This document shows positions 8,349-15,900 of a DNA stretch of 64,000 nt, one piece after another. The first letter of the stretch is position 1, and the number at the start of each line of letters is the position of its first letter. The notes under the pieces were generated by a model. The model worked only from the letters and a program-made list of their open reading frames with translations, did no database searches and was not told the DNA's origin. Both the position numbers and the translations under genes were made by a program. Origin of the DNA: Betaproteobacteria bacterium (GTDB taxonomy: Bacteria > Pseudomonadota > Gammaproteobacteria > Burkholderiales > Casimicrobiaceae); assembly GCA_016716425.1 (NCBI GenBank), contig JADJWJ010000020.1, forward strand, positions 186,001 through 250,000. Reading direction: 5' to 3'.

Positions 8349-9068
8349 TTGCCACAGTCCGCGCTGATCGGCGCCCTGCTGGCGGGACTGCTCGGGGGCG
8401 CGCACTGCGTGGCCATGTGCGGCGGCTGGATCGCGCTGGTCGCGCGCCCGGCCGACGCGGCGCCGCTGCTGCCGGCCCGGTCGTTGCGGGCGGGGCTGGC
8501 CGCCAGCCACGCCGGCCGCCTTACGACCTATGTGGTGCTGGGGACGCTCCTCGGCGCCGCCGGCGGCGCCGCGTTCGCGGTGGCGCTGGCCCCGGTCCAG
8601 CGCGGGCTCTACGTCGCTGCCAACGTGCTGCTGCTGGTGCTGGCCGTGTCGATCGCCGTGCGCGGGATCGACTTTGCGCCGCTCGAGCGCGCCGGGCTGG
8701 CCGTGTTCCGGCGGCTCGTCCCGGCGGTCGCCCGTCTGCGTCCTGGCGCCGGGCTCGGCAGCCGCTTCGGCCTCGGCCTCGTCTGGGGTGCGACACCCTG
8801 TGCGCTCGTCTACGGCGTGCTGCCGGTCGCCATGCTGGCCGGGAGCGCCGAAAACGGCGCGCTGGTGATGCTGGCCTTCGGGCTGGGCACGCTGCCCAAC
8901 CTGCTGGTCGCCGGCTATGCGTTCACACACTCGCGGCGGTGGTTCAGCCACGGGGCGTGGCGCTACGGCGCCGCGCTCGTCGTCGCCGCGTTCGCGCTCG
9001 CCGGCCTCTACCGCGCGTGGTTCGTGCCGTCGGCGCTGGGGCAAGGGCCGTTCTGCCTCATCAGTTGA
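8349..9068 (+). CDS. Sulfite exporter TauE/SafE (DsbD_2-like) family membrane protein
   Basis: A 239-residue polytopic protein of about six helices, with a TTG start placed so that it reads MPQSALIGALLAGLLGGAHC. The HCVAMCGG motif in helix 1 and GATPCALVYG in helix 4 are typical of the UreH/DsbD_2-like group that often sits beside cbb3 and copper genes. The Met/Cys residues suggest metal (copper) or thiol chemistry, but the substrate is unproven. It is divergent from fnr across a 131-base gap in which I saw no Fnr box. Confidence 0.82.
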   Translation: MPQSALIGALLAGLLGGAHCVAMCGGWIALVARPADAAPLLPARSLRAGLAASHAGRLTTYVVLGTLLGAAGGAAFAVALAPVQRGLYVAANVLLLVLAVSIAVRGIDFAPLERAGLAVFRRLVPAVARLRPGAGLGSRFGLGLVWGATPCALVYGVLPVAMLAGSAENGALVMLAFGLGTLPNLLVAGYAFTHSRRWFSHGAWRYGAALVVAAFALAGLYRAWFVPSALGQGPFCLIS

Positions 9069-9278
9069 CAGGCATCAGGGATCGGGGATCAGAGGTGACG
9101 GCGTTACCGGTGGCGGCGCATCGAGCGCCGGGGTCGCGCGTCCGCGGCGGCGGCGCTGCACCGCGCGGCGGAGGCGAGCCTCGCCGCCGACACGGGTCAG
9201 ATCGCGTCCGCGGTCGACGGCCGGATCGCTGCGGCGCTCGACGCACTGCTGGCGCCGGGCCGCGGCAGCGACCTCGCG

Positions 9279-10229
9279 GTGCTGTTCGCATCGGCGCCGT
9301 CGGCGGCCGTCTATCGTCATCTGTGGCGGTTGCTCGCCGCGCGCGAGCGCTCCGGTGCGCCCGACCCGTCGCAGCTCGTGCGCGTATTCGCGATCCCGGT
9401 ACTCGTCGTCGCGGGCCGCGAGACCACGGGACCGGATCCGGTCGAGCTGCCGGGCGTGGTGGACAACGTCGCCACGCTGGTCGGGCTGCTCCGCGAGCAC
9501 GCGGCGCTGGCCGGTCACGGGTCGATCGCCCTCGGCAACGCGCTGGCGACCGCAGAGGCACTCGAGTACGCGCACGTTCCCGACCTGCTCGCGTGGCGGG
9601 CGCTGTCCGATCTGGCGCCCGAGCGTGCGCTCCCGCCCGCACCGATCCGGGTGACGCCCGGCGCCGAGGGCGCGCACCTGCGATTTTTCGCCGGCACCGT
9701 GCTGGCGGCCGCGGGCGCCGACCCGTTTCGCGACGTGGCGGTCGGCCGGTGGGGGATCCCGTTCGCGCGCGCGCTGACGGATTCGCTGCGCGTACCCGGC
9801 GCCTCCGTGCTCGCGCTGCCGCGCGCGCCGCAGCCGCTGACGACCGCGCTGTGGCAGGGCCGGGTCGCGCAACGCGAGCTGGGTGCCCAACTCTTCGCGA
9901 GCAACGCGATCCGCAAGCTGCGTGCGGCGACCGGCGAGCCGTCCGCCGTGATCAGCGTGCACCGCGTGGAGGCGGCGCGAGGCGACGCGGAGGTGCGGCT
10001 GTCGCTATCGTCCCCGCTCGACCCCCGCGCCGCCGAAGGCTTCCGCTGCCCGCTCTACCCCCTCGACCGGCTCGACGACGTCGTGCAGATGCTCGCGACG
10101 CTGCTCGCGGACTGCCGTGTGGCCGACGTGCGCGTGCAGCCGGGCATCCATGCCGACCGCGATCCGGCCACCGGCCTCACGCTGCTGTTCAAGGCCGGGG
10201 ACGCGCCGCCCGCCACCGCGGTTCACTGA
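9279..10229 (+). CDS. Conserved-looking protein of unknown function
   Basis: A 316-residue soluble protein from a GTG at 9279. The same frame stays open back to about 9097 and reads as protein-like sequence (helical and Ala-rich), but I found no ATG, GTG or well-placed TTG there. The true start is therefore unclear, or an indel separates it from a possible GTG at 9095. No catalytic motif or membrane segment stands out, and I do not recognise the family. The next gene runs convergently, 18 bases downstream. Confidence 0.65.
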   Translation: MLFASAPSAAVYRHLWRLLAARERSGAPDPSQLVRVFAIPVLVVAGRETTGPDPVELPGVVDNVATLVGLLREHAALAGHGSIALGNALATAEALEYAHVPDLLAWRALSDLAPERALPPAPIRVTPGAEGAHLRFFAGTVLAAAGADPFRDVAVGRWGIPFARALTDSLRVPGASVLALPRAPQPLTTALWQGRVAQRELGAQLFASNAIRKLRAATGEPSAVISVHRVEAARGDAEVRLSLSSPLDPRAAEGFRCPLYPLDRLDDVVQMLATLLADCRVADVRVQPGIHADRDPATGLTLLFKAGDAPPATAVH

Positions 10230-10247
10230 CGCCGCGGTGCGCCGCGA

Positions 10248-11027
10248 TCACGGGTCGCGCTTGCGCACGCGGCCGATGCCGCTGATGCGCTCGGTGACCT
10301 TGGGATCGCCCACGTACTCGACGCTGCCAGCCCCGGAGATGGCGGCGTCGAGCGACGTCCGCACATTGACGACGACCTGGCCGGCGCCGGCGACGCTGAC
10401 CGACGCCGTGTCGCTCGCCAGCCGGGCGCCGCGGTACTCGCCGGCGCCGGAAATCGCGATCGCCTGCTCGGTGACGCTTCCCGCGAGTTCCGCCTTCAGC
10501 GCGCCCGCGCCGGCCAGCTCGAGCTTCTGCCCGGTGAGGTCGTCGATGCGGATTTCCGTGCCGCCCGCGCCGGCGATCTTGAGGTTCGGCGCGCGCAGCG
10601 ACGCGGCCGAGAGTTTGACCGTGCCGGCGGCGTCGATCTGCGACAACTCGCGGAAGTTGACGACGACCCGCGCCGGACGCCCGCTGCCGCCGCCGAACAG
10701 GTGGTCCCACCAGCGCGTGTCGTCGACGGCGGTGACGTAGAGCGTGTCGCCGCGCACCTGCGCCTCGACGGGTCGTCCCTTGCGCCCGCCGTCCGCGATG
10801 GCGACGCTCTCGGCGGCGCCCTGCACGAGGACAACGTCGGCCATGCCGGAGACGTCGAGCCGCTGGAACGGCGGCAGCGCACGGTCGGTCGGTGCGCCGC
10901 TGGTGATGCCGGCTTCCGGGCGCGGGCCGCGGTCGCCGAAGTTGGCCGACGACAGGACGAGCCAGGTCAGCAGGGCGGCGAGCGCGACGCACGCGGCGAT
11001 GACGAGCGGGAGCGAGAAGCGGCGCAT
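10248..11027 (-). CDS. DUF2807 (GIN-domain) exported protein
   Basis: A 259-residue protein. An N-terminal signal-anchor (about residues 3-26) is followed by a long beta-solenoid-like region with repeated short strands (SGMADVVLVQG, AGTVKLSAASL, AGAGALKAELA, SGAGEYRGARLA). This pattern marks the head-GIN/DUF2807 family. It is probably periplasmic or envelope-associated; the function is unknown. It is followed on the same strand by nothing obvious and is preceded 95 bases away by the DUF3047 gene. Confidence 0.85.
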   Translation of the reverse strand: MRRFSLPLVIAACVALAALLTWLVLSSANFGDRGPRPEAGITSGAPTDRALPPFQRLDVSGMADVVLVQGAAESVAIADGGRKGRPVEAQVRGDTLYVTAVDDTRWWDHLFGGGSGRPARVVVNFRELSQIDAAGTVKLSAASLRAPNLKIAGAGGTEIRIDDLTGQKLELAGAGALKAELAGSVTEQAIAISGAGEYRGARLASDTASVSVAGAGQVVVNVRTSLDAAISGAGSVEYVGDPKVTERISGIGRVRKRDP

Positions 11028-11122
11028 GGGAAAGTCGGGTTGGCGTGGGAAGGTCCCCACAGGTTGGATGCGGGCACGCGCCGCCGCGGATTCGGCCGCG
11101 GACCCGGCGGCAGCCTTCGGAC

Positions 11123-11884
11123 CTAGGGCTTCGCGGCCAGGAACCGGATGTCGCCGTACCAGGCTTCGACGCTCGCGCCCGTGTTGTCGGTGTCCGTCAT
11201 GATGCCCACGTCGGTCAAAGTGCCGGGCTCCTCGCCGAACGCGCGCTTGAAGTCTTCCTGCACGTTGCGGCTGATCGTCACCCATTTGCCGGCACTCCCC
11301 GCTCCGGTCGCGGCGACGACCATCCGCACGCGGCGCGTGTGCGAGTTCTCGATCACCGTGCCGACCGGCTCGCCGTTCGACCAGATGTAGATGAGCTGCG
11401 CGTACGGGAGGTCCTTGCCGGTCGCGCTCTTCGCGAGCGCGGAGGCCGTGCGCTCCTTGAACGTCAGCTTCGCCTTGTCGCCGTCGAAGCCCAGCACCAG
11501 CCGGACCGGCGAGTCCTCCTTCGCCGCCACACGGTTGTCGGCGCCGTCGATCAGCTTCGCTATCTTCCAGCGATACTCGACGAACGGCGCGCTGCGGATG
11601 TCGAACTTCACCGGGAAGTTGAGCCCGCCGGCGGCGCCGTCGGCGCGCGCGCGCGCGACGACGGTCCCGTCGTTCTCGACGAAGTCGTACTTCGTGGGGG
11701 TCTTCAGCGAGCCGAAGGTCAGCGGCTCCCAGCCCTGCGGCAGCGCGGTGCCGGGCTTCGCCGCCGAGAACGGGGTGACGAGCTGCCCGGCCTGCATGGT
11801 CTGGGCGCCGGCGGGCGGCGAAGCGGCGGGGGCTAGCGCAGCGGCCGCGGCAACGGCAAGGATCAGGGCGTTTGCGGAGCGCAT
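11123..11884 (-). CDS. DUF3047 exported protein
   Basis: A 253-residue secreted protein: the signal peptide ends near AGA-QT (about residue 28). The DUF3047 core follows, with FVEYRWKI, LIYIWSN and the C-terminal DVGIMTDTDNTGASVEAWYGDI. The domain resembles carbohydrate-binding-like beta sandwiches; no enzymatic function is known. It shares a strand with the DUF2807 gene and is divergent from ppa, 102 bases away. Confidence 0.86.
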   Translation of the reverse strand: MRSANALILAVAAAAALAPAASPPAGAQTMQAGQLVTPFSAAKPGTALPQGWEPLTFGSLKTPTKYDFVENDGTVVARARADGAAGGLNFPVKFDIRSAPFVEYRWKIAKLIDGADNRVAAKEDSPVRLVLGFDGDKAKLTFKERTASALAKSATGKDLPYAQLIYIWSNGEPVGTVIENSHTRRVRMVVAATGAGSAGKWVTISRNVQEDFKRAFGEEPGTLTDVGIMTDTDNTGASVEAWYGDIRFLAAKP

Positions 11885-11936
11885 CGGGAACTCGGAAACG
11901 GTCGTTCGCGGCCGCGGGGGCGCCGCGGCGTGCCAC

Positions 11937-11942
11937 TATAAT
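11937..11942 (+). promoter_or_regulatory. Candidate -10 element for ppa
   Basis: A perfect TATAAT lies 45 bases before the ppa start in an otherwise very GC-rich gap. No convincing -35 hexamer stands at 16-18 bases upstream, so this is only a candidate. Confidence 0.35.
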
Positions 11943-11986
11943 AGGCCAACTTCGCATTCGTCCAACGATCCCGAAAGCCCGCACCG

Positions 11987-12541
11987 ATGAGCCTCGATCG
12001 CGTTCCTGCCGGCCGTGACCTGCCGAATGACTGCAACGTCATCATCGAGATCCCGATGCGCGCGGACCCGATCAAGTACGAGGTCGACAAGGACACCGGC
12101 GCCGTGTTCGTCGACCGCTTCATGTCGACGGCGATGCACTACCCGTGCAACTATGGCTATGTCCCGCAGACGCTGTCCGACGACGGCGACCCGTGCGACG
12201 TGCTCGTGCTGTCGCCGGTGCCGCTCATCACCGGCGTGGTCGTGCGCTGCCGGCCCATCGGCATGCTGAAGATGGACGACGAGGCCGGCGGCGACCACAA
12301 GATTCTCGCCGTGCCGATCGACAGGCTGTCGTCGCTCTATCGCGACGTGAAGTCGCCACGCGACCTGCCGCAGATCACGACGCAGCAGATCGCGCACTTC
12401 TTCGAGCACTACAAGGACCTGGAGCCCGGCAAGTGGGTACGGGTCGCGAGCTGGGTCGAGGCCGAAGACGCCAAGCGCGAGATCGTCGAGAGCGCGGCGC
12501 GCTTCCGCAAGGCCAAGCGCCGGGCGGCGGCCAAGCCCTGA
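11987..12541 (+). CDS. ppa: Inorganic pyrophosphatase (family I)
   Basis: A 184-residue soluble enzyme that hydrolyses PPi to two phosphates, pulling biosynthetic reactions forward. The family I metal-binding signature DDGDPCDVLV (about residues 65-74) and the N-terminal EIPMRADPIKYEVDK are intact, and the length matches bacterial hexameric PPases. The C-terminal KRRAAAKP tail is slightly longer than usual. The EamA exporter gene starts 6 bases after the stop, so the two may be cotranscribed. Confidence 0.97.
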   Translation: MSLDRVPAGRDLPNDCNVIIEIPMRADPIKYEVDKDTGAVFVDRFMSTAMHYPCNYGYVPQTLSDDGDPCDVLVLSPVPLITGVVVRCRPIGMLKMDDEAGGDHKILAVPIDRLSSLYRDVKSPRDLPQITTQQIAHFFEHYKDLEPGKWVRVASWVEAEDAKREIVESAARFRKAKRRAAAKP

Positions 12542-12546
12542 CGCCG

Positions 12547-13428
12547 GTGGCAGCACCTGCCGCGACCGGCGCCCGCGGCGCGGCGCTGTTTCCGGCGCTG
12601 TTCGTGCTCCTCTGGAGCACCGGGTTCATCGCGGCGAAGTATGGCCTGCCGTATGCGCCGCCGTTTTCTTTTCTCTTCTATCGCTTCGCGCTCGTTTCGG
12701 TGCTGATGGCGGCACTGGCCTTCGTGACCGGCGCGCGCCGGCCGCGGTCGCTGCGCGAGTGGCGCGACCTGGCGCTGGTGGCTCTGGGCGTGCACGCGCT
12801 TTATCTGGGTGGCGTGTTCGTGGCGCTCGACGGCGGGATGGCGGCGGGAACGAGCGCGATGCTGGTCGGCATGCAGCCGATCCTCACCGTAGTGCTCGCG
12901 CACTACTGGCTGGGCGAGCCGGTGCGCATCCGGCAGTGGGCAGGCCTCGTGCTGGGCCTGGCCGGCGTCTGGTGCGTGGTCCGGCTGAAGGTCGACTTCG
13001 GCGGCGCGCTGTCGGGCCTGGTCGCGTCGGCCATCGCACTCGTCGGCATTTCCGTCGGGACGCTGTACCAGAAGCGGCACTGCGCGCATGTCGACCTCAT
13101 CAGCGGCGCGGCCGTGCAGTACGCGGTGTGCGCGGCCGTGTTCGCGCCGCTCGCCTGGCTCGTCGACGCGCGGCCGGTGCAGTGGGTGCCGTCGTTCGTG
13201 TTCGCGCTGTCGTGGTCGGTGCTCGTCCTGTCGGTCGGTGCGATCACGCTGCTGTACTGGCTGCTGCGGCACGGCGCCGCCGCCAACGTCGCGCGCCTCT
13301 TCTACCTCGTGCCTCCGGTCACGGCCGTCATGGCGTGGCTGCTGTTCGGCGAGACGCTCGACGCGCTGGCGATCGCCGGCATGGCGCTGATCTGCCTCGG
13401 CGTCGCGCTGGCCCGCAGGCCGGCATAG
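12547..13428 (+). CDS. EamA/DMT-family membrane transporter
   Basis: A 293-residue protein of ten hydrophobic segments in two EamA repeats, the drug/metabolite transporter architecture. The first repeat opens with FVLLWSTGFIAAKYGLPYAPP, a typical EamA start, and a second repeat begins near LSGLVASAIAL. The GTG at 12547 follows the ppa stop. The substrate cannot be predicted. The last base of its TAG stop is the first base of a 21-bp inverted repeat shared with the convergent RDD gene. Confidence 0.9.
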   Translation: MAAPAATGARGAALFPALFVLLWSTGFIAAKYGLPYAPPFSFLFYRFALVSVLMAALAFVTGARRPRSLREWRDLALVALGVHALYLGGVFVALDGGMAAGTSAMLVGMQPILTVVLAHYWLGEPVRIRQWAGLVLGLAGVWCVVRLKVDFGGALSGLVASAIALVGISVGTLYQKRHCAHVDLISGAAVQYAVCAAVFAPLAWLVDARPVQWVPSFVFALSWSVLVLSVGAITLLYWLLRHGAAANVARLFYLVPPVTAVMAWLLFGETLDALAIAGMALICLGVALARRPA

Positions 13429-13475
13429 GGTCTGACCCTTAACATGCACTGGATTGCATGTTAAGGGTCAGACCC
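13428..13475. repeat. Perfect 21-bp inverted repeat between convergent genes
   Basis: The arms at 13428-13448 and 13455-13475 are exact reverse complements with a 6-base loop. Each arm starts or ends with GGGTCTGACCC, itself a palindrome of the kind seen in REP-like elements. It overlaps the stop codons of both neighbours: the last base of the EamA TAG, and the TGA plus part of two codons of the RDD gene. It could act as a bidirectional terminator, but there is no U-tract and the sequence looks more like a REP/MITE remnant. Confidence 0.85.
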
Positions 13476-13971
13476 TCACGATCCGGGTTCCGGCGATCCG
13501 GTCGTGCAGGAACGCCCGCGCGGGATCGACGAACGCCCAGAGAAAGTTGAACGCGACGAGCCACGCGGCATGGGCGCCCAGGCCGGCCGGGCGCAGCGCC
13601 GCGTAGATGCCCACCGCCAGCGCCGGCCCGATCCACGCCGCGAGGTAGCGCGCCAGCGCCGCACGCACCGGGACGGCCCGCCCGTCGGCAAGTACGAGCG
13701 CCAGGCGCCACGTTTTCATCGGCAGCGTGCGCCGTCCCCGCGACCAGCTCCACGTGAAGTACGCGGCGAGCGCGGTAAACACCAGGCAGAACAGGACCAC
13801 GCGCTGCGCCAGGCCCGGTACCTCCAGCGCCCCGGAAGCGCCGGGCGAGACCAGCGGCAGCGCGGCGAAGCCGGTGATCAGCACGATGGCCGTCGCCAGC
13901 AGCAGCTCGTAGACGAGAGCGGCGAAGCGGCGGGCGAGCCCGGCCGGTGGCGGCGCGATCGGCGCGGTCAC
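13468..13971 (-). CDS. RDD family membrane protein
   Basis: A 167-residue protein. The RDD signature is present: LARRFAALVYELLL near the N-terminus, and the family's TLPMKTWRL segment after helix 2. There are three to four membrane helices. The function is undefined (transport or ion homeostasis has been proposed for some members). It is the last gene of the sigma factor-DUF3619-DUF3106 block on this strand. Its final codons and TGA stop are supplied by the inverted repeat, so the C-terminus may have been altered by that element. Confidence 0.88.
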   Translation of the reverse strand: MTAPIAPPPAGLARRFAALVYELLLATAIVLITGFAALPLVSPGASGALEVPGLAQRVVLFCLVFTALAAYFTWSWSRGRRTLPMKTWRLALVLADGRAVPVRAALARYLAAWIGPALAVGIYAALRPAGLGAHAAWLVAFNFLWAFVDPARAFLHDRIAGTRIVRV

Positions 13972-13999
13972 GCGATCAGGAACGCGGCGCGAAGCGGAG

Positions 14000-14515
14000 T
14001 CAGCGCGTGCGCGGCAGCTCGGCTGACGGCGCCGCGCCTTGCGGCGGGGCCATCGGCGGCGCGGGAGTGCGGGAGGCGCCAGCCGCGGCGCCCGCCGGCG
14101 GCGAACGCGTGGCGAGCTCGCGCTTCTGCTCGGGGGGGAGGCTTTGGTACTCCTGCCACCGCTGGCGCACCTCGTCCTTCTTCTCCGGCGGCAGCTGGCG
14201 CAGCGACTTGTACTGCTCGCGCGCCGCGGCCCGCTGCTGGGGCGTCAGCTCGGCCCACGACCGCATCTGCTGCTGCACGCGCTGCTGCTCCTCGGCGCCC
14301 ATCTTCGGGTAGCGCTGCGCGATTCCGCGCCACTTCTGCTTGCGCTGCGCGTCGAGGTTGTTCCAGTCGGGCGCAAGCGGCGCGAGGATCTGTCGCTCCT
14401 GCGGGGTCAACTGCGACCACGCCGGGGAACCCAGCGTGACCTGAGCATGGACGGCGGATGGACCGAGGGCAGGGAGTAGCGCCAGCGCGAGTGCGAAGAG
14501 GGCCGCCCGGGTCAC
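14000..14515 (-). CDS. DUF3106 periplasmic protein (CpxP/Spy-like repeats)
   Basis: A 171-residue exported protein. The GTG at 14515 overlaps the DUF3619 stop, giving a signal peptide that ends near VHA-QV (about residue 24). The mature part contains repeated helices beginning LTPQERQ, LTPQQRA, LPPEKKD and LPPEQKR, spaced about 20-30 residues, each with a W-x-x-L/Y context. The L-T/P-x-x-Q pattern recalls the LTXXQ motif of CpxP/Spy chaperones. The C-terminus is Pro/Ala-rich. It is part of the sigma factor operon. Confidence 0.86.
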   Translation of the reverse strand: MTRAALFALALALLPALGPSAVHAQVTLGSPAWSQLTPQERQILAPLAPDWNNLDAQRKQKWRGIAQRYPKMGAEEQQRVQQQMRSWAELTPQQRAAAREQYKSLRQLPPEKKDEVRQRWQEYQSLPPEQKRELATRSPPAGAAAGASRTPAPPMAPPQGAAPSAELPRTR

Positions 14516-14904
14516 GGCTGGTAGCGCGTGAGCCAAGTCTGGAACCCCCGGTCGAGGTACGCGTCGATCGGCAGATCCGACGACAGGATCTGCGCGTCCA
14601 GCTCCTCGAGTTCCCGGGTCTGCTGGTGGACGTGCCACTGCTGCCAGCCGAACACCCCGGCCGCGATCAGCAGGATGCCGACCCATAGCCACCGCATCCG
14701 GCGGGTGCCACCGCCGGTGGCGCCGCCTCCGGCCAGCGCGTGCGCGAGTTGCGGCTGCGGGACGCGGGCCGGCTCGGCCATCCGGGCGAGCGCCGCGGCA
14801 CGTGCCTGCTGGAGCCTGTAGACGGTCCCTGCCCGCAGGTCTGCGGCGCCGGCATCCAGGTAACCCCTTAATTTCTTGGCGAATTCGTCTTGATCGCGGA
14901 TCAT
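14512..14904 (-). CDS. DUF3619 single-pass membrane protein, possible anti-sigma factor
   Basis: A 130-residue protein with one membrane helix at about residues 72-90 (WLWVGILLIAAGVFGW). The N-terminal 70 residues (MIRDQDEFAKKLRGYLD start) should be cytoplasmic and the last 40 periplasmic. It overlaps the sigma factor stop by 4 bases and its own stop overlaps DUF3106, so the three are translationally coupled. The topology and position are those of an anti-sigma factor, but the canonical zinc anti-sigma motif is absent. That role is inference. Confidence 0.85.
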   Translation of the reverse strand: MIRDQDEFAKKLRGYLDAGAADLRAGTVYRLQQARAAALARMAEPARVPQPQLAHALAGGGATGGGTRRMRWLWVGILLIAAGVFGWQQWHVHQQTRELEELDAQILSSDLPIDAYLDRGFQTWLTRYQP

Positions 14905-15452
14905 GGCTTCAGCCCCTTGGCTTCGAGCATGGCGGCCAGGGCATGGACGGCGCGGGAGCAGTGGGTCTTGACGCTGCCTTCGGAACACCCCATCGCGGCA
15001 GCGGCTTCCGCCACGTCCAACTCTTCCCAGTAACGCAGCAGGAATGCTTCGCGTTGACGTGCGGGCAGCCGCGCGAGTGCCTGCTCGACCATCTGCACAA
15101 TTTGCGCTTGCTCGAATTGCCGCGCGGGATCTTCCGCGGCGTTCGAGTCCGATTTCGCCGGCAAAGTTTCCAGCGGGTCGAAATCCTCGTCTTTCTCATC
15201 GCCTCGGCCGAACGCCGAGAGGAGCGTCGTCCACGTATTTCGCACCTTCTGGCGGCGGAAATGGTCGTGGATGGCGTTCTGCAGGATGCGTGCAAACAGC
15301 ATCGGCAGCTCGGCGGCCGGCTTGCCACCGTAGTTTTCCGTCAGTTTCAACATGGCGTCCTGGACGACGTCGAGCGCCGAATCCTCGTCCCGCGTCGCGA
15401 ACAGCGCCTGTTTGTAGGCGCGTCGTTCGACGCCCGCGAGAAATACCGACAT
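14901..15452 (-). CDS. ECF-type RNA polymerase sigma factor
   Basis: A 183-residue sigma-70 family protein. Region 2 (RDEDSALDVVQDAMLKL, with the DNA-melting ILQNAIHDHFRRQK) and region 4 (LPARQREAFLLRYWEEL ... SEGSVKTHCSRAVHAL) are both present; regions 1 and 3 are absent, as in ECF factors. The ATG at 15452 gives MSVFLAGVERRAYK, the usual start; the open frame extends further upstream without support. It heads the operon with DUF3619 and DUF3106 and is divergent from ilvB. Confidence 0.92.
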   Translation of the reverse strand: MSVFLAGVERRAYKQALFATRDEDSALDVVQDAMLKLTENYGGKPAAELPMLFARILQNAIHDHFRRQKVRNTWTTLLSAFGRGDEKDEDFDPLETLPAKSDSNAAEDPARQFEQAQIVQMVEQALARLPARQREAFLLRYWEELDVAEAAAAMGCSEGSVKTHCSRAVHALAAMLEAKGLKP

Positions 15453-15616
15453 TTCCTGTGGCGAGGCCAGTTTGCGTGCGTCCGGACGCGAAATAGGTCG
15501 ATTATAGGTGCGAATGCCGGACGGCCCCGCACGCGAGACCGGAGCCGCGATGCTGCATGACAGCATGAATGTGCGCCGGCCGGCGCCGAGGCAGCCGCCG
15601 ACGGACGCGCCAAGTC

Positions 15617-15646
15617 TTGACCGCCATGGGGAATTGCCGCTAATCT
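15617..15646 (+). promoter_or_regulatory. Candidate sigma-70 promoter for ilvB-ilvH-ilvC
   Basis: TTGACC (15617-15622) and TAATCT (15641-15646) are separated by 18 bases. Transcription would begin near 15653, leaving a 5' leader of about 248 bases before ilvB. Seen by pattern only. Confidence 0.5.
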
Positions 15647-15711
15647 ACTCGGTCGCGGCTCGCAGGGGCCGCGATGCTGTGCTGCAAAAACGGCCGTCTG
15701 CGACCCCTTCG

Positions 15712-15730
15712 GCGACGCCACAAGCGTCGC
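15712..15730 (+). promoter_or_regulatory. Short hairpin in the ilvB leader
   Basis: GCGACGC and GCGTCGC (7 bp, perfect) flank a 5-base loop CACAA, about 170 bases before ilvB. No U-tract follows, so it is not a simple terminator. It could be part of a regulatory leader; there is no direct support beyond the stem. Confidence 0.3.
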
Positions 15731-15900
15731 GAAGACTCCCTCGGAACGCGGGCGGTGTTTTCCCGGAATCGGCTTTCTACCCGATCAAGCCTTTGATGGT
15801 CGTGCGCCCCCACCTCGACGGCGCGCCTCGCCAGTTTTGCAGTGCCCGGACGGCGCTCGCGCGCGTGCCGGGCCGGTCCACATCAACCTAGGGCGAAACC

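Larger units (their letters stand above)
15453..15900. other. 448-base divergent intergenic region between the sigma factor gene and ilvB
   Basis: It holds the candidate ilvB promoter (15617-15646) and a short perfect hairpin (15712-15730). I looked for a leader peptide rich in Val, Ile or Leu codons upstream of ilvB and found none. No other gene is convincing here. Confidence 0.6.

Noticed and set aside
15641..15900. A branched-chain amino acid leader peptide before ilvB
   Set aside because: Short frames in the leader have no run of Val, Ile or Leu codons; the best, from an ATG at about 15796, is mostly Arg, Ala, Pro and Thr.
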